A stretch of 64,000 nt of DNA from Planctomycetales bacterium (GTDB lineage Bacteria; Planctomycetota; Planctomycetia; Planctomycetales; Planctomycetaceae), in contig JANQPT010000017.1 in the NCBI GenBank assembly GCA_028285345.1, positions 1 through 64,000 of the forward strand, read 5' to 3'. The notes below the pieces were generated by a model that saw only the letters and a list, made by a program, of their open reading frames with translations, searched no databases and was not told where the DNA came from. A program made the translations under genes and the position numbers. This document shows, piece by piece, positions 44,902 to 54,839 of the stretch. Positions within the stretch are counted from its first letter, which is position 1, and each line of letters begins with the position of its first letter.

Positions 44902-45807
44902 CTAACGGGTGGCCTTGCGATTGCGACGGCGTCTCCAGCCGTAGCCAACCAGACCCAACGAGCCGATCCCCAACAGGACAATGCTGGACGGTTCGGGGAC
45001 GACGCCAGGACCGGGATCCGGACCTGGATCGGTCGGTTGCGGATTGGTCCAAGTGTCAAACCAAGACTTCTTCTTGCCGCCGAAGTCGGTCATGATCCAA
45101 TCTTCCTCAGGGGCGTACGGATCATAATAGGGCGGTGCGTAGATCGTGCCGTGGCCCTGTTTGACCGGTTGAAACCAGATGCCGATTTCCTCACCGAATG
45201 CCACTCCACGAAAATCGCCGTCTGTCACGCCGCTGAGACCCTGGTTGATGTTCGTCGCGTCGATCGAGAACGCGAATGTTCGGGAACCGTCAGGATTCTC
45301 AGTACGCGTAATGTACGAGTCATCCCAGGTTTCCAAGTGCCAAGCATCGCTGTTATCCCAGTAGTCGCCATTGAAGACAAAGGCTTCCATGGTAGGAGCA
45401 CCAACCGGAGGAGCTTGTGATTCGCTCAGAGTCCGCAGATCGCCATACAGGATGACATAATCGTTCGTCGAGCCGCCAACTCCCGGCGGCTGGCCATCCG
45501 GCTCTCCGGCGAGAATCAACCAGAACCCGTCCGGCAGCGTGCCGTAAGAGTTCGGCGAGAACGTCGACTCCATCGTCAGCACTTCAGTGACGTCGTCGTA
45601 AGTGAACTTCACCGCTTCGACGACACCGGCGCCGCTACTGGTCTGGACACCCGGGAATGGGTCGCCGCTGCTGGCGCGTGTGACCTCATAGACGAAGGAC
45701 GTCGCCTTGGATTCGGCAGGAAGCCCAATCAGCAATGCGGCTGTAACCCCGAGGCACAGCAACGGTTTCCTCAGTGACTTTTGAAAATTGCCCCGACACA
45801 AAGTCAT
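44902..45807 (-). CDS. PEP-CTERM sorting domain-containing protein
   Basis: The ATG at 45807 has AAGGA upstream and opens a signal peptide (LLCLGVTAALLIGLPAESKA); the longer frame to 45894 overlaps the likely promoter. The 301-aa product has a beta-rich body (SFVYEVTRASSGDPFPGVQT, then LTMESTFSPNSYG and EIGIWFQPVKQGHG) and a Gly/Pro linker. The C-terminal signal is VVPEPSSIVLLGIGSLGLVG with a basic tail RRRRNRKATR. It should be exported and sorted by an exosortase. The body resembles other planctomycete PEP-CTERM proteins but has no named domain. It is unrelated in sequence to the PEP-CTERM protein at 5.7 kb outside the sorting signal. Confidence 0.9.
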   Translation of the reverse strand: MTLCRGNFQKSLRKPLLCLGVTAALLIGLPAESKATSFVYEVTRASSGDPFPGVQTSSGAGVVEAVKFTYDDVTEVLTMESTFSPNSYGTLPDGFWLILAGEPDGQPPGVGGSTNDYVILYGDLRTLSESQAPPVGAPTMEAFVFNGDYWDNSDAWHLETWDDSYITRTENPDGSRTFAFSIDATNINQGLSGVTDGDFRGVAFGEEIGIWFQPVKQGHGTIYAPPYYDPYAPEEDWIMTDFGGKKKSWFDTWTNPQPTDPGPDPGPGVVPEPSSIVLLGIGSLGLVGYGWRRRRNRKATR

Positions 45808-46607
45808 GATGTCAAATCCTTGATTCGATGTTCGCTCTAGGTGGCTTGATTCAGTGTCGTATATGGTAAATTGGGTAAGAGGATACGTCAACAATTACGA
45901 TCCTGCGCAGTTTGCGAAATAGTTCATTCACCCAAGATAAGCAGCCTCTGAGCTGTTCGCCATTCAAAAATCTCTAAAATATAGATAATTGGGGAAAACC
46001 CTGACTGCTGCTCGAATTAGGATTCATCAAAAACCAATTTTTCGAGGGCAGCGGTCACAAAAAACGCATGAATTTTGCGATTCGTTCATCGTCCCTCCAC
46101 GCCGCATGCCGTGCATACTGGCGAGCCCTGACCTATTCCTATTCCTCCACAGTCGTATCCGTTGGAACCTCGGTCAATTGCAATCGACCCTGCCGCCCAG
46201 GATCGTGGTAAAGTTTGGAGAATCGACTCGGATAATAGCGATTTTTCCGCCTCTGGCACGCCGAATCGACTCTCCGGACAGCCAGGATCCCGGACAGACA
46301 ATTGTCCGCCATCGCCAGTCGCCGCTGCAATGCGAGATGAATCACTGAACTTGCGGCGATTTGGCCCCACTGATACACTCCCGCCGCGCGGCAACTGGAT
46401 GGAATTTGCCTCTCAAGATTTCATGCCGCCGACAAGACTCCCGCCTCTCATCTCAAAACTCCGATTCCGACACCGATCGTCGTTTGCCAGCGGGTCTTCG
46501 AACCTGATTGGCGCCGTTGATGTTCGGACACATTTCGATCGTCTTTCCTCCATGCTGGTGATCATCGCCAAAACGGTGTTTGACGCCATTCACTGGGAGC
46601 AGAGCAT
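45808..46607. other. intergenic region
   Basis: This 800-bp divergent spacer contains a likely promoter for the PEP-CTERM gene (45863-45891). Open frames across 46162-46923 are shadows without family likeness. No RNA or repeat was recognised. Confidence 0.5.
45863..45891 (-). promoter_or_regulatory. possible sigma70-type promoter of the PEP-CTERM gene
   Basis: On the minus strand TTGACG and TACCAT are separated by 17 bp, about 56 bp before the ATG. Five and four of six bases match the consensus. Confidence 0.35.
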
Positions 46608-47420
46608 ATGGATGTCCAATCCTCCCGATGGAATTGTTTGTTGTTGTCGTTTCTGTCTGTCGTCGGCGCGGGGTGTACGGTCTATCCCCCCCGCGTCTCC
46701 GGTTATCCCACCGGCGTCGCACCCGCCCAGCATCGGGCTTTGCAGCAGCAGCACACAAATCTCGCGGCTCGATTTCACGAACTCAACCAGCGCGCCGCGG
46801 GGCTCGACGCCGACAACCAGCGCCTGCAGGCGCTGTTGGCGCAGCAACAGCAACAATCAGCGCAATTGCAGGCCGCTCTGCGGGGCAGTCGTGACAAGGT
46901 CGCCGATCTACGCGACGATTTGACCGCTGAGCGCCGCTCCAAGGAAGCCTATGCCGGACAAGGTTCGGTCCCGGCTGAAGAAGTCGGATTCTCCGCGGGA
47001 GGGACGTTGCCGCTGGCAAGCATCTCAGGTGCCGAAGTCAGCCAAGACGGCCAGGCGGTCCGCATCCGGCTCGACGGTGCAAAATTGTTCGCATCTGGAA
47101 AAGCTTCCATCGTAAATAGCTCGGCGAACTCCAAGCTGTTGGACGACGTGGTCGTCGCGCTCCGCCGCAACTACACCGGCCGGCGTATCACGATCGAGGG
47201 ACATACGGATTCCGATCCAATCCGCCGCAGCCGCTGGAAGAACAACCAACAGCTCTCACAAGCCCGCGCTGAAGCGATCTACCATGCGCTCCGCCGTCGC
47301 GGCGTGCCGGAACAGCTGCTCACTGTTGCGGGATACGGGGCGTCACGCCCTGTCGCCGACAACTCGACGAAAGCGGGCAAAGCCCGCAACCGCCGCGTCG
47401 AAATCGTCGTCCATCCGTAG
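46608..47420 (+). CDS. OmpA-family peptidoglycan-binding lipoprotein
   Basis: This 270-aa protein has a lipoprotein signal with Cys23 (LSVVGAGC). A coiled-coil region rich in Gln (about residues 45-110: HTNLAARFHELNQRAAGLDA, LLAQQQQQSAQL) follows, then an OmpA/MotB C-terminal domain. The latter is recognised by RLDGAKLFASGKASI, ITIEGHTDSDPIRRSRWKNN, LSQARAEAIYHAL, LLTVAGYGASRPV and KARNRRVEIVV. The Asp and Arg of the peptidoglycan site (TDSDP, NRRVEI) are present. It probably anchors the outer membrane to the cell wall; planctomycetes do have peptidoglycan. GGGAG precedes the ATG. It is 243 bp upstream of hisH. Confidence 0.93.
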   Translation: MDVQSSRWNCLLLSFLSVVGAGCTVYPPRVSGYPTGVAPAQHRALQQQHTNLAARFHELNQRAAGLDADNQRLQALLAQQQQQSAQLQAALRGSRDKVADLRDDLTAERRSKEAYAGQGSVPAEEVGFSAGGTLPLASISGAEVSQDGQAVRIRLDGAKLFASGKASIVNSSANSKLLDDVVVALRRNYTGRRITIEGHTDSDPIRRSRWKNNQQLSQARAEAIYHALRRRGVPEQLLTVAGYGASRPVADNSTKAGKARNRRVEIVVHP

Positions 47421-47663
47421 CCATTGAGAAATGCGGGTGACGCTGATTCCGATCGGTGGGCTGTAGGCACAATCGGCTGCAATTTGCCCGCTCCCTACTC
47501 TGGCGCTGCGGCTCTCTTGTTAAACGCTGAAATTGTGGCCTCGTGTAGGCTGCGCCTGCCCCGATTGCTGCGCAATCGCGGCCACCCATGAGTAGGAAGG
47601 GCGACTCTGCGTCGGTTCTTGGGTGACTCGCGACCCAATTCTGATTCCGCTAAAATCGACGGC

Positions 47664-48269
47664 ATGATTACGATTGTCGATTACGGGATGGGGAACCTGC
47701 GGAGCGTACAAAAGGCATTTGAACGCATCGGCGCCAGCGCGCACGTCACGTCCGATCGCGGTGAAATCGCGGCCGCTCAGAAGCTGATTCTGCCGGGCGT
47801 GGGGGCCTTTCGCGATGCTATCGGCGAGTTGCGCAAACAGGAACTGGTCGGGCCGATCTTGGAGCACCTGGAGTCCGGCCGGCCGTTTTTGGGGATTTGT
47901 CTGGGACTGCAACTGCTGCTCGACGTCAGTCACGAAGACGGCACTTTCGAAGGCCTGGGCGTCGTCCCCGGTAAGGTTGTTCGCTTTCCGGAGTTCAACG
48001 ACCTCAAAGTCCCGCACATGGGATGGAATCGCCTACACACCGTCGGCGACCAGCCGCTATTAGCAGGCATTCCCGATGATGCGTACTTTTATTTCGTGCA
48101 CAGTTACTACGTCGCGCCGGATGACGAAGCGGCTGTCGCCGCCCGCACCGACTACGGAATCGACTTCGTCTCGATGATTTCGCGCGGCAACATGTTCGCG
48201 ACGCAGTTCCACCCTGAGAAGAGCCAGAAGGTCGGCTTGCGGCTGCTCAAGAATTTCGCGTCGCTTTGA
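47664..48269 (+). CDS. hisH: imidazole glycerol phosphate synthase glutaminase subunit HisH
   Basis: The ATG at 47664 gives the standard start [15 protein letters not shown] (201 aa); the upstream frame to 47619 adds 15 unlikely residues. It is a class I glutamine amidotransferase with nucleophile Cys79 in [11 protein letters not shown] and the His183-Pro-Glu185 dyad in TQFHPEKS. It releases ammonia for HisF to make imidazole glycerol phosphate and AICAR in histidine synthesis. HisF is not in the window. hisA follows 69 bp downstream on the same strand, making a small his pair. Confidence 0.96.
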   Translation: MITIVDYGMGNLRSVQKAFERIGASAHVTSDRGEIAAAQKLILPGVGAFRDAIGELRKQELVGPILEHLESGRPFLGICLGLQLLLDVSHEDGTFEGLGVVPGKVVRFPEFNDLKVPHMGWNRLHTVGDQPLLAGIPDDAYFYFVHSYYVAPDDEAAVAARTDYGIDFVSMISRGNMFATQFHPEKSQKVGLRLLKNFASL

Positions 48270-48338
48270 CCCGAGTACGGCCCGTCGACGTCGACGTCGG
48301 CTTGGTTGTTGGTTTTTGCATTTGTATTGAAATGAGTC

Positions 48339-49088
48339 ATGGAACTATTACCGGCGATTGACCTGCGTGACGGCAAATGTGTGCGGCTACGGCAGGGGGA
48401 CTATGACCAGGAGACGGTTTTCGGCGACGACCCGGCCGCGATGGCGGCGCGTTGGGAGTCCGAAGGCGCAACCCGTCTGCACCTTGTCGACTTGGACGGC
48501 GCCAAGGCGGGCCGGCCGGTCAATACGGATGTGGTGCGGGCAATCGTGGACCGCGTGGAGATTCCCTGCCAATTGGGCGGGGGCATCCGCGACGAAGATG
48601 CGATTCAGTTGTTGCTAGCTGATGTTGGCATTGAACGCGTCATCGTCGGCACGCAAGCGCTCAAACATCCCGAGTGGTTTCGTGACATGTCGCAAAAATA
48701 TCCCGGCCGGTTGATACTGGGCGTCGATGCGCGCGACGGGATGGTGGCCACCGAGGGCTGGTTGGAGGTCTCACAGACATCCGCGATCGAATTAGTACGG
48801 CAATATGCAGGGCTGGATCTCGCGGCGGTGGTTTATACAAACATCGCCAACGACGGGATGATGGCGGGAATCGATTCGGGTACGCTCTGCGACTTGGGTG
48901 AACTTGCCGAAATCGGCATCCCGGTCATTGCGTCGGGGGGGGTGACGACAATCAAGGACATCGAAGCGTTGTTGAAGGTTGAGCGCGAACACTCCGGCGT
49001 ATCCGGCGCAATTATCGGCCGTGCCCTCTATGAAGGGACAGTCCAACTGCCAGAAGCGAACGCCCTAGTGCAAGGCGAGTCCTCATAG
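48339..49088 (+). CDS. hisA: phosphoribosylformimino-5-aminoimidazole carboxamide ribotide isomerase HisA
   Basis: This 249-aa TIM barrel catalyses the Amadori isomerisation of ProFAR in histidine synthesis. The catalytic Asp8 ([13 protein letters not shown]) and Asp130 ([14 protein letters not shown]) are present. The phosphate-binding loops are [10 protein letters not shown] and [11 protein letters not shown] near the C-terminus. Length and motifs are normal. The spacer from hisH contains a short GTCGACGTCGACGTCG run. The Shine-Dalgarno is weak. The next gene, a sulfatase, begins 22 bp later but is functionally unrelated. Confidence 0.96.
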   Translation: MELLPAIDLRDGKCVRLRQGDYDQETVFGDDPAAMAARWESEGATRLHLVDLDGAKAGRPVNTDVVRAIVDRVEIPCQLGGGIRDEDAIQLLLADVGIERVIVGTQALKHPEWFRDMSQKYPGRLILGVDARDGMVATEGWLEVSQTSAIELVRQYAGLDLAAVVYTNIANDGMMAGIDSGTLCDLGELAEIGIPVIASGGVTTIKDIEALLKVEREHSGVSGAIIGRALYEGTVQLPEANALVQGESS

Positions 49089-49110
49089 CAAGCGCAGTGA
49101 TGTGATCGAC

Positions 49111-50586
49111 ATGATTGACAGATCGAAGACCGCCGCACTGACGATTTGTTGCGTTTTCGGCCTGTTGACAAGCGCAATCGCGCCGCAGGTCGCGCGCGCG
49201 GCTGACGAGGCGTCCCGGCCCAACGTGCTGTTTATTGCGGTCGACGATCTGCGCGTGGAGTTGGGCTGCTACGGCAACACAATCGTCAAGTCACCGAACC
49301 TCGATCGGCTGGCCTCGCGCGGTTTGTTATTCGAGCGAGCCTATTGCCAGCAAGCTTTGTGCAATCCCTCGCGGGCGTCGCTGCTGACCGGATTGCGGCC
49401 CGATACTTTGGGGGTCACCGACCTGCCGACGCATTTTCGCCGGCGGTTTCCCGACGTGGTCACATTGCCGCAACTTTTCAAACAGCAGGGCTATCACGCT
49501 CGCGGAATCGGCAAGATTTTTCACAATTGGCGGCAGGATGACTACAAAGGGGACCCCCAATCGTGGAGTCTGCCCGCTGTTTTGCATTACGCGACTCACG
49601 GTTCCGACAAACCGGTGGTGGAGGGCCAACTGCCGCCCGACAACACCGGTATGCCTCGCGTGGAAAGCCGCGACGTGGCGGACGAGGCCTATTTCGACGG
49701 CCGCATCGCGGAACTGGCAGTCGGCGCGCTCCGCGAATTGAAAGACGAACCGTTCTTTCTCGCCGTCGGATTCTGGAAACCGCATCTCCCCTTCAACGCG
49801 CCGCGAAAGTATTGGCAATTGTACAATCGCGCAGATGTTCAATTGCCCGCCAATCCCAACCGCCCGCAGGGCGTTCCACAGATTGCCCTGCATGACGGCC
49901 GCGAACTGTTGCGGACGTTCCCCGACGGCCTGAACGACAAACAAGTGCGGACGCTGCGGCATGGATACTACGCGGCAACGAGCTACGTTGATGCCCAAAT
50001 CGGCAAAGTGCTCGACGAACTTGACCGACTCAAGCTGCGCGACAAGACAATAGTCGTCTTTTGGTCGGACCACGGTTTTCATCTCGGCGAGCATGACCTG
50101 TGGTGCAAGACGTCGAACTTTGAGCTTGATGCCCACGTGCCGCTGATCATCTCCGTCCCCGGTCAAAAATCGGCCGGCAGGCGGACCGCGGCGCTGGTCG
50201 AATTGTTGGATGTCTATCCCACGCTTGCCGACCTGTGCGGCCTGGCGCCGCCGCACAATCTCGAAGGCCGCTCGCTGCGTCCGTTGTTTGACGATCCGCG
50301 TTCCACCATCAAAAACGGCGCGATCACACAGCATCCACGGCCTGCTTACGGCCCCGCCCGCAGCAATCCGGACGTGATGGGTTATTCGCTCCGCACTGAC
50401 CGCTATCGCTATACGGAATGGCGGCGATTGAAGGACGGCGAGACAATCGCCCGCGAGCTTTACGACCACCGGACCGATCCCGGCGAAACCCGAAATCTGG
50501 CGACGTCAGCGGACCTTGCGGGCGTTTTGAATCAGCATGCTGCGCAGCTAAGCGAACAGTTAAGAGCCAATCCGACGAAACCATGA
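49111..50586 (+). CDS. exported sulfatase, iduronate-2-sulfatase-like
   Basis: ATG at 49111 (491 aa; GTG at 49102 is possible). A signal peptide ([20 protein letters not shown]) precedes the core [20 protein letters not shown]. The sulfatase signature is C84-N-P-S-R88 in [20 protein letters not shown]. The IDS-like segment [20 protein letters not shown] and GKIFHN, then [15 protein letters not shown], and [16 protein letters not shown], place it with iduronate-2-sulfatase-like (S1_7-type) enzymes frequent in planctomycetes. It is probably periplasmic and acts on sulfated polysaccharides. A second, double sulfatase gene starts 53 bp downstream on the same strand, suggesting joint use. Confidence 0.95.
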   Translation: MIDRSKTAALTICCVFGLLTSAIAPQVARAADEASRPNVLFIAVDDLRVELGCYGNTIVKSPNLDRLASRGLLFERAYCQQALCNPSRASLLTGLRPDTLGVTDLPTHFRRRFPDVVTLPQLFKQQGYHARGIGKIFHNWRQDDYKGDPQSWSLPAVLHYATHGSDKPVVEGQLPPDNTGMPRVESRDVADEAYFDGRIAELAVGALRELKDEPFFLAVGFWKPHLPFNAPRKYWQLYNRADVQLPANPNRPQGVPQIALHDGRELLRTFPDGLNDKQVRTLRHGYYAATSYVDAQIGKVLDELDRLKLRDKTIVVFWSDHGFHLGEHDLWCKTSNFELDAHVPLIISVPGQKSAGRRTAALVELLDVYPTLADLCGLAPPHNLEGRSLRPLFDDPRSTIKNGAITQHPRPAYGPARSNPDVMGYSLRTDRYRYTEWRRLKDGETIARELYDHRTDPGETRNLATSADLAGVLNQHAAQLSEQLRANPTKP

Positions 50587-50639
50587 GCCCTGCGTCAAAT
50601 TGTTAATACAGTGCGCCCAATTAGAGCACGGACTGTTGG

Positions 50640-53525
50640 ATGAATCGTACGTTTTGGTTGATTTTGTTTTCGCTAGCTCTCTGTTTATTGCAGAGCGATC
50701 AAGGCGTTGCAGCGGAAGCTGAACGGCCGAATATTCTGTTGATCTTGGTGGATGATCTGGCGTGGTCCGATTTGGCTTGTTACGGCCACGACTGGCACGA
50801 GACGCCGCAGATCGACCGGCTCGCCGCTGAAGGAATGCGGTTCACGGATGCGTATGCGGCGGCGCCGATTTGTTCCGCGTCGCGGGCCAGTCTGCTCACC
50901 GGCAAGACTCCCGCGCGGTTGCGATTCGAGTTCGTCACGAAGAACAAGCCTGGACGACAGAAACAGCGCGCCGGACAGCGGCTCCGAACACCGCCCTACA
51001 CGCTCAACCTCCCGTTGGAAGAAACCACCATCGCCGAGCATTTGCAAGATGCCGGATATCAAACGGCGTTCTTCGGCAAGTGGCATCTCAACGCCCACCA
51101 TCGGCGGTACCTCGGCTGGAGTCCGACGCACGGGCCGCGGCAACAGGGATTTCAAACGGCGGTCGAAGATTTCGGCTCTCATCCCTACCAATACCGCGGC
51201 AAGGGGAACAAACCGCCGGCAATCACGCAGCCGGGCCAATTTGCGCGCGACAGCATGACCGAAAAGGCGGCCGCGTTTCTCAAGCAAAAACACGCTCGGC
51301 CATGGTTCTTGATGGTCTCGCATTTCTACGTGCACACGCCGGTCGAAACGCGGCACGCGTGGCTGTTGCGGAAGTACGAACGGCGGATTTCAGCCGATGC
51401 CCCGAATCGGGAGCGGCGCGTGCGGTATGCGGCGTTTGTCGAAACGCTCGATCACTATGTGGGCGAGTTGCTGGCGGCGCTCGATGAATCGGGGCAGCGC
51501 GAGAAGACATGCGTGCTGTTCACCTCGGACAATGGCGGACATCCCGGCTACGCAGCCAACGGGCCGCTGCGAGGCTCGAAATGGAACCTGTATGAGGGCG
51601 GCATTCGCGTCCCGTTGATCGCGCGGTATCCGGGCGTTGTTCCAGCCGGGTCAAAAAACTCGACGCCGGTGATCGGTTACGATTTGCTCCCGACATTTGC
51701 GTCGTTGGCGGATCAACCGGTCGATCCGGCGAGGGAGGAACTCGACGGCCAAGATATCACCCCCCTGCTCCGCGGCGGCAACTCGCCGGCACCACGCGCT
51801 CTCTACTGGCACTTTCCGTACTACCATCCGGAACGGGGCTACGCGGACGCACCCGCAGAAATCGGAATCAACGACTTCGTCACCAGCCAAACTCGGCCGC
51901 AGTCGGCGATTCGACTTGGGAATCACAAGCTCGTTTTACACTACGAAAACCAGCGGGACGAATTATTTGATCTGAGCAGCGATGTCGGCGAACAACACGA
52001 CCTGAGCCGGGAGCAACCGAACGTCGCCGACGACTTAAAGCAGCGGTTAGTCTCCTATCTCGACCGAGCGCACGCGCGGCGGCCGACACCGGTGAAGGCG
52101 ACACCGCCTGTGGGCCGCGCGCCGAATATTCTGTTTATTTACACCGATGATCAAGCCCCCTGGGGGTTGGGAGCTTCGGGATACCAGCAAGCACACACGC
52201 CGCATCTTGATCGGCTCGCAGCCGAAGGCGCGCGGCTGACCAGCGCATTTGTCACGACGCCGGTCTGCTCTCCGGCACGGGCCTCATTGATGACCAGCCG
52301 CTACGCGAGCGAATACGGCATCTCCGATTTTATTCCGCATCCGAAACACAGACTGTACGATCCGCAGCATCAGGTCGGACTCGACCCGAAGAGCGTTACG
52401 TTCGCCGAAGTTCTTCAACAGGCGCGATACCGGACCGGTCTGATCGGCAAGTGGCATCTGGGGGATTGGACGGTCTCCGGACACCGCAAGTACCATCCCA
52501 CGAATCACGGGTTCGATCATTTCATGGGACTGACCGGCGGCGGGACCACGCCCGACAACCCGCTGTTGGAAGAGCACGGAAAGGTGCGCCGCTTTGAGGG
52601 TTTGACCACGGACATTTTGACGGACCACGCGATTTCGTTCATCAAACGGAACTCCTCACAGCCATTTTTGCTTTGCCTCCATTATCGCGCGCCGCACGGA
52701 CGGTGGCTGCCGGTCGCCGATGAAGATTGGGCGCCGTATGCCGATCTCGACCCGGAGTTGCCGCATCCCGACTACCCCGACTTGAACGTAAACCTCCTCA
52801 AGCGAAAGACCCGCGAGTACCTGGCCAGTATTTCCGGCGTCGATCGCAACGTGGGACGGCTCATGGGGGCTCTGGACGAACTGGACCTCGACGAAAACAC
52901 CGTCGTGATATTCACATCCGACCACGGCTACAACATGGGGCACAACGGCATTCACCATAAAGGCAACGGCGTCTGGGCCACAAACAAGCTGCCGCCGGCG
53001 ACTCCCAATATCGCGAGCAAGTATCGCCCCAATCTGTACGACAACTCGCTCAAAGTCCCTGCCATCGTTCGTTGGCCCGGCGCGATTAAGCCGGGGACGG
53101 TGATCACTGATTCGACGATCAGCCTCGATTGGTATCCGACAGTCGTGGAAATCGCGGGCGCCAAGTTGCCGAAAGATCATCTCGTCCGCGGCCGCAGTCT
53201 CGTGCCGTTGTTGCGGGGTCAGACACCCGCCGATTGGGATCAAGACATTTACGCCGAATACAGCATGATCAACTATTGCCGCGCATTCATGCGGACCTAC
53301 CGCACGCCGCGGTGGAAACTGGTCCGCGATTTTCTAAACCCCGGCCGCGACGAATTGTACGATTTTCAGGCCGATCCCGAGGAACGCGTGAATTTGATTC
53401 ATGACGACCGGGCAGAGGTCCGCCGGGCGATTGAGAAGCTCGATCGCAAGATTCACGAGAAGCTGAAGCAAATCGGCGATCCGTTGCTGGAACAACTCAA
53501 TGCTAAGTCCCTATCGCGCCCATGA
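50640..53525 (+). CDS. tandem two-domain sulfatase
   Basis: This 961-aa protein fuses two complete sulfatase domains. A signal peptide (LILFSLALCLLQS) leads to domain 1 (residues about 28-475) with NILLILVDDLAWSDLACYG and signature C78-S-A-S-R82; its metal-site segment is VLFTSDNGGHPGYAANGPLR. A Thr/Pro linker (about 476-490, RRPTPVKATPPVGRA) joins domain 2, which begins NILFIYTDDQAPWGLGASG and has signature C543-S-P-A-R547 and VIFTSDHGYNMGHNG. Both Cys and Arg are kept, so both sites could be active. Domain 1 resembles arylsulfatase A types and domain 2 heparan-sulfatase-like types, but subfamilies are uncertain. The frame is continuous across the joint. Confidence 0.95.
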   Translation: MNRTFWLILFSLALCLLQSDQGVAAEAERPNILLILVDDLAWSDLACYGHDWHETPQIDRLAAEGMRFTDAYAAAPICSASRASLLTGKTPARLRFEFVTKNKPGRQKQRAGQRLRTPPYTLNLPLEETTIAEHLQDAGYQTAFFGKWHLNAHHRRYLGWSPTHGPRQQGFQTAVEDFGSHPYQYRGKGNKPPAITQPGQFARDSMTEKAAAFLKQKHARPWFLMVSHFYVHTPVETRHAWLLRKYERRISADAPNRERRVRYAAFVETLDHYVGELLAALDESGQREKTCVLFTSDNGGHPGYAANGPLRGSKWNLYEGGIRVPLIARYPGVVPAGSKNSTPVIGYDLLPTFASLADQPVDPAREELDGQDITPLLRGGNSPAPRALYWHFPYYHPERGYADAPAEIGINDFVTSQTRPQSAIRLGNHKLVLHYENQRDELFDLSSDVGEQHDLSREQPNVADDLKQRLVSYLDRAHARRPTPVKATPPVGRAPNILFIYTDDQAPWGLGASGYQQAHTPHLDRLAAEGARLTSAFVTTPVCSPARASLMTSRYASEYGISDFIPHPKHRLYDPQHQVGLDPKSVTFAEVLQQARYRTGLIGKWHLGDWTVSGHRKYHPTNHGFDHFMGLTGGGTTPDNPLLEEHGKVRRFEGLTTDILTDHAISFIKRNSSQPFLLCLHYRAPHGRWLPVADEDWAPYADLDPELPHPDYPDLNVNLLKRKTREYLASISGVDRNVGRLMGALDELDLDENTVVIFTSDHGYNMGHNGIHHKGNGVWATNKLPPATPNIASKYRPNLYDNSLKVPAIVRWPGAIKPGTVITDSTISLDWYPTVVEIAGAKLPKDHLVRGRSLVPLLRGQTPADWDQDIYAEYSMINYCRAFMRTYRTPRWKLVRDFLNPGRDELYDFQADPEERVNLIHDDRAEVRRAIEKLDRKIHEKLKQIGDPLLEQLNAKSLSRP

Positions 53526-53586
53526 CGGCAAAGCTTGGTGATCAAAAGCCGCGCGAACCTTGATTCGCATCAGACGGGAGACGGAC

Positions 53587-54834
53587 CTATTCCACGAGCC
53601 GCACGCAGACGATCTCCGTGTCGCTGCGGGCGAATGCGAACTTGCCCGCGAACGCCGGGTGCGCCCAGGTCTCGCCGATGATTTTCGTCCGAGACTGCTC
53701 GTCGTAGCCGTCGGGCGTCAGCCGGGCCAAGATCAATTCGCCCTCGGAGTTGAGGATGATCGCCCGGTCACTGTCGCCCAGCCAGACGAGGTTGGCTTGT
53801 GGGTTTCGCCCGCGGGGAGTCATTTTGTTTTTGTCGTTCCAGATTTTTTTGCCGTCGGCGATCGGAAAACAGACCAGCCCGTGATGCTTGTCGAGGCTAT
53901 AGACATAGCCATTGCGGCAAAGCGGCTGGCTCATCAGGCCTCGCAGCCAGCGATTCTCTTCCCAGACCAATTCGGCGCCCTGCGGTTCGTCACCCAGTTT
54001 GATCGCCTTGCTGCCGTGCCAGTAGCCGGTGATGAATACGATGCCGTCGTGAAAGACCGGCGTGGCAATCGAAACTCCGTAGGTGATCTCATACGGAATC
54101 GACCATTGAATCTCGCCCGACGCGGGCTCCAAGCCCATGATGTGCAGCGGCGTCCAGCAGATGAGTTGCTCGTAACCGTTGTGGCGGACGACGATCGGCG
54201 TGCAATAGCCGGCGGGGTCCTCGCCGCTGCGCCAGATTTCCTCTCCGGTATTGCGGTCGAGCGCCACAAAACATCCGCCCGGAGCGCCGGGCTGCACAAT
54301 CACCAAATCATTCCAAATCACCGGCGACGCAGACAGGCCCCATTCGGGGATTTTGGCATCCCCTTTCGCGAATAGGTCCTGCTTCCAGATCAACTCGCCA
54401 CTCTCGGCATCAAAGCAGTGGACGTGCCCCTTCACTCCAAACGTGTAGACACGATTGTCATGCACGGTCGGCGTTGCTCGCGGACCGTTCCCGTACGCCA
54501 TATCGCCGTAGTGAGCGTCGTAGCTGTGTTCCCAAACCGTCTCGCCGTTTTGAGTGTTCAAACAGAGCACGCGCTCCTGCTGCTTGGGCGGACCCGGGCG
54601 GTCCATCACATACAGCCGGTCGCCGACGACCGAGATTCCGCCGTAACCGCCGCCGAGCGACTGCTTCCAGACGACCGGCAGTCCCTCCGCGGGCCACTGC
54701 CCCGGCAATTTGGGAGCTTGCCAAGTGCCGTCGCCGCGCGGTCCTCGCCAGCGCGGCCAATCTTCGGCGTTCAATGCCGCACAAAAATCGATTGCCAGCA
54801 GCAGCGCCACACTGACCGTGAATAAATTACGCAC
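53587..54834 (-). CDS. exported PQQ-like beta-propeller repeat protein
   Basis: This 415-aa protein has a signal peptide (LFTVSVALLLAIDFCAALNA) and the planctomycete opener DWPRWRGPRGDGTW. Repeated blade motifs are present (NTQNGETVWEH, DAESGELIWKQ, DRNTGEEIWRS, EPASGEIQWSI). The fold is an eight-bladed propeller like BamB; PQQ ligands are not evident. It starts 5 bp after the stop of the Gfo/Idh/MocA gene on the same strand, so the two are translated from one message and probably act on the same substrate outside the cytoplasm. It differs from the propeller protein at 2.1 kb, which lies in the repeat region. Confidence 0.9.
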   Translation of the reverse strand: MRNLFTVSVALLLAIDFCAALNAEDWPRWRGPRGDGTWQAPKLPGQWPAEGLPVVWKQSLGGGYGGISVVGDRLYVMDRPGPPKQQERVLCLNTQNGETVWEHSYDAHYGDMAYGNGPRATPTVHDNRVYTFGVKGHVHCFDAESGELIWKQDLFAKGDAKIPEWGLSASPVIWNDLVIVQPGAPGGCFVALDRNTGEEIWRSGEDPAGYCTPIVVRHNGYEQLICWTPLHIMGLEPASGEIQWSIPYEITYGVSIATPVFHDGIVFITGYWHGSKAIKLGDEPQGAELVWEENRWLRGLMSQPLCRNGYVYSLDKHHGLVCFPIADGKKIWNDKNKMTPRGRNPQANLVWLGDSDRAIILNSEGELILARLTPDGYDEQSRTKIIGETWAHPAFAGKFAFARSDTEIVCVRLVE

Positions 54835-54839
54835 GAGAC

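Noticed and set aside
46162..46923. 253-aa plus-strand ORF overlapping the start of the OmpA-like gene
   Set aside because: Its sequence is a shadow frame with no family features, and the lipoprotein in the overlapping frame is clear.
49327..50469. 380-aa minus-strand ORF opposite the sulfatase gene
   Set aside because: Antisense shadow; the plus-strand frame has the full sulfatase signature.
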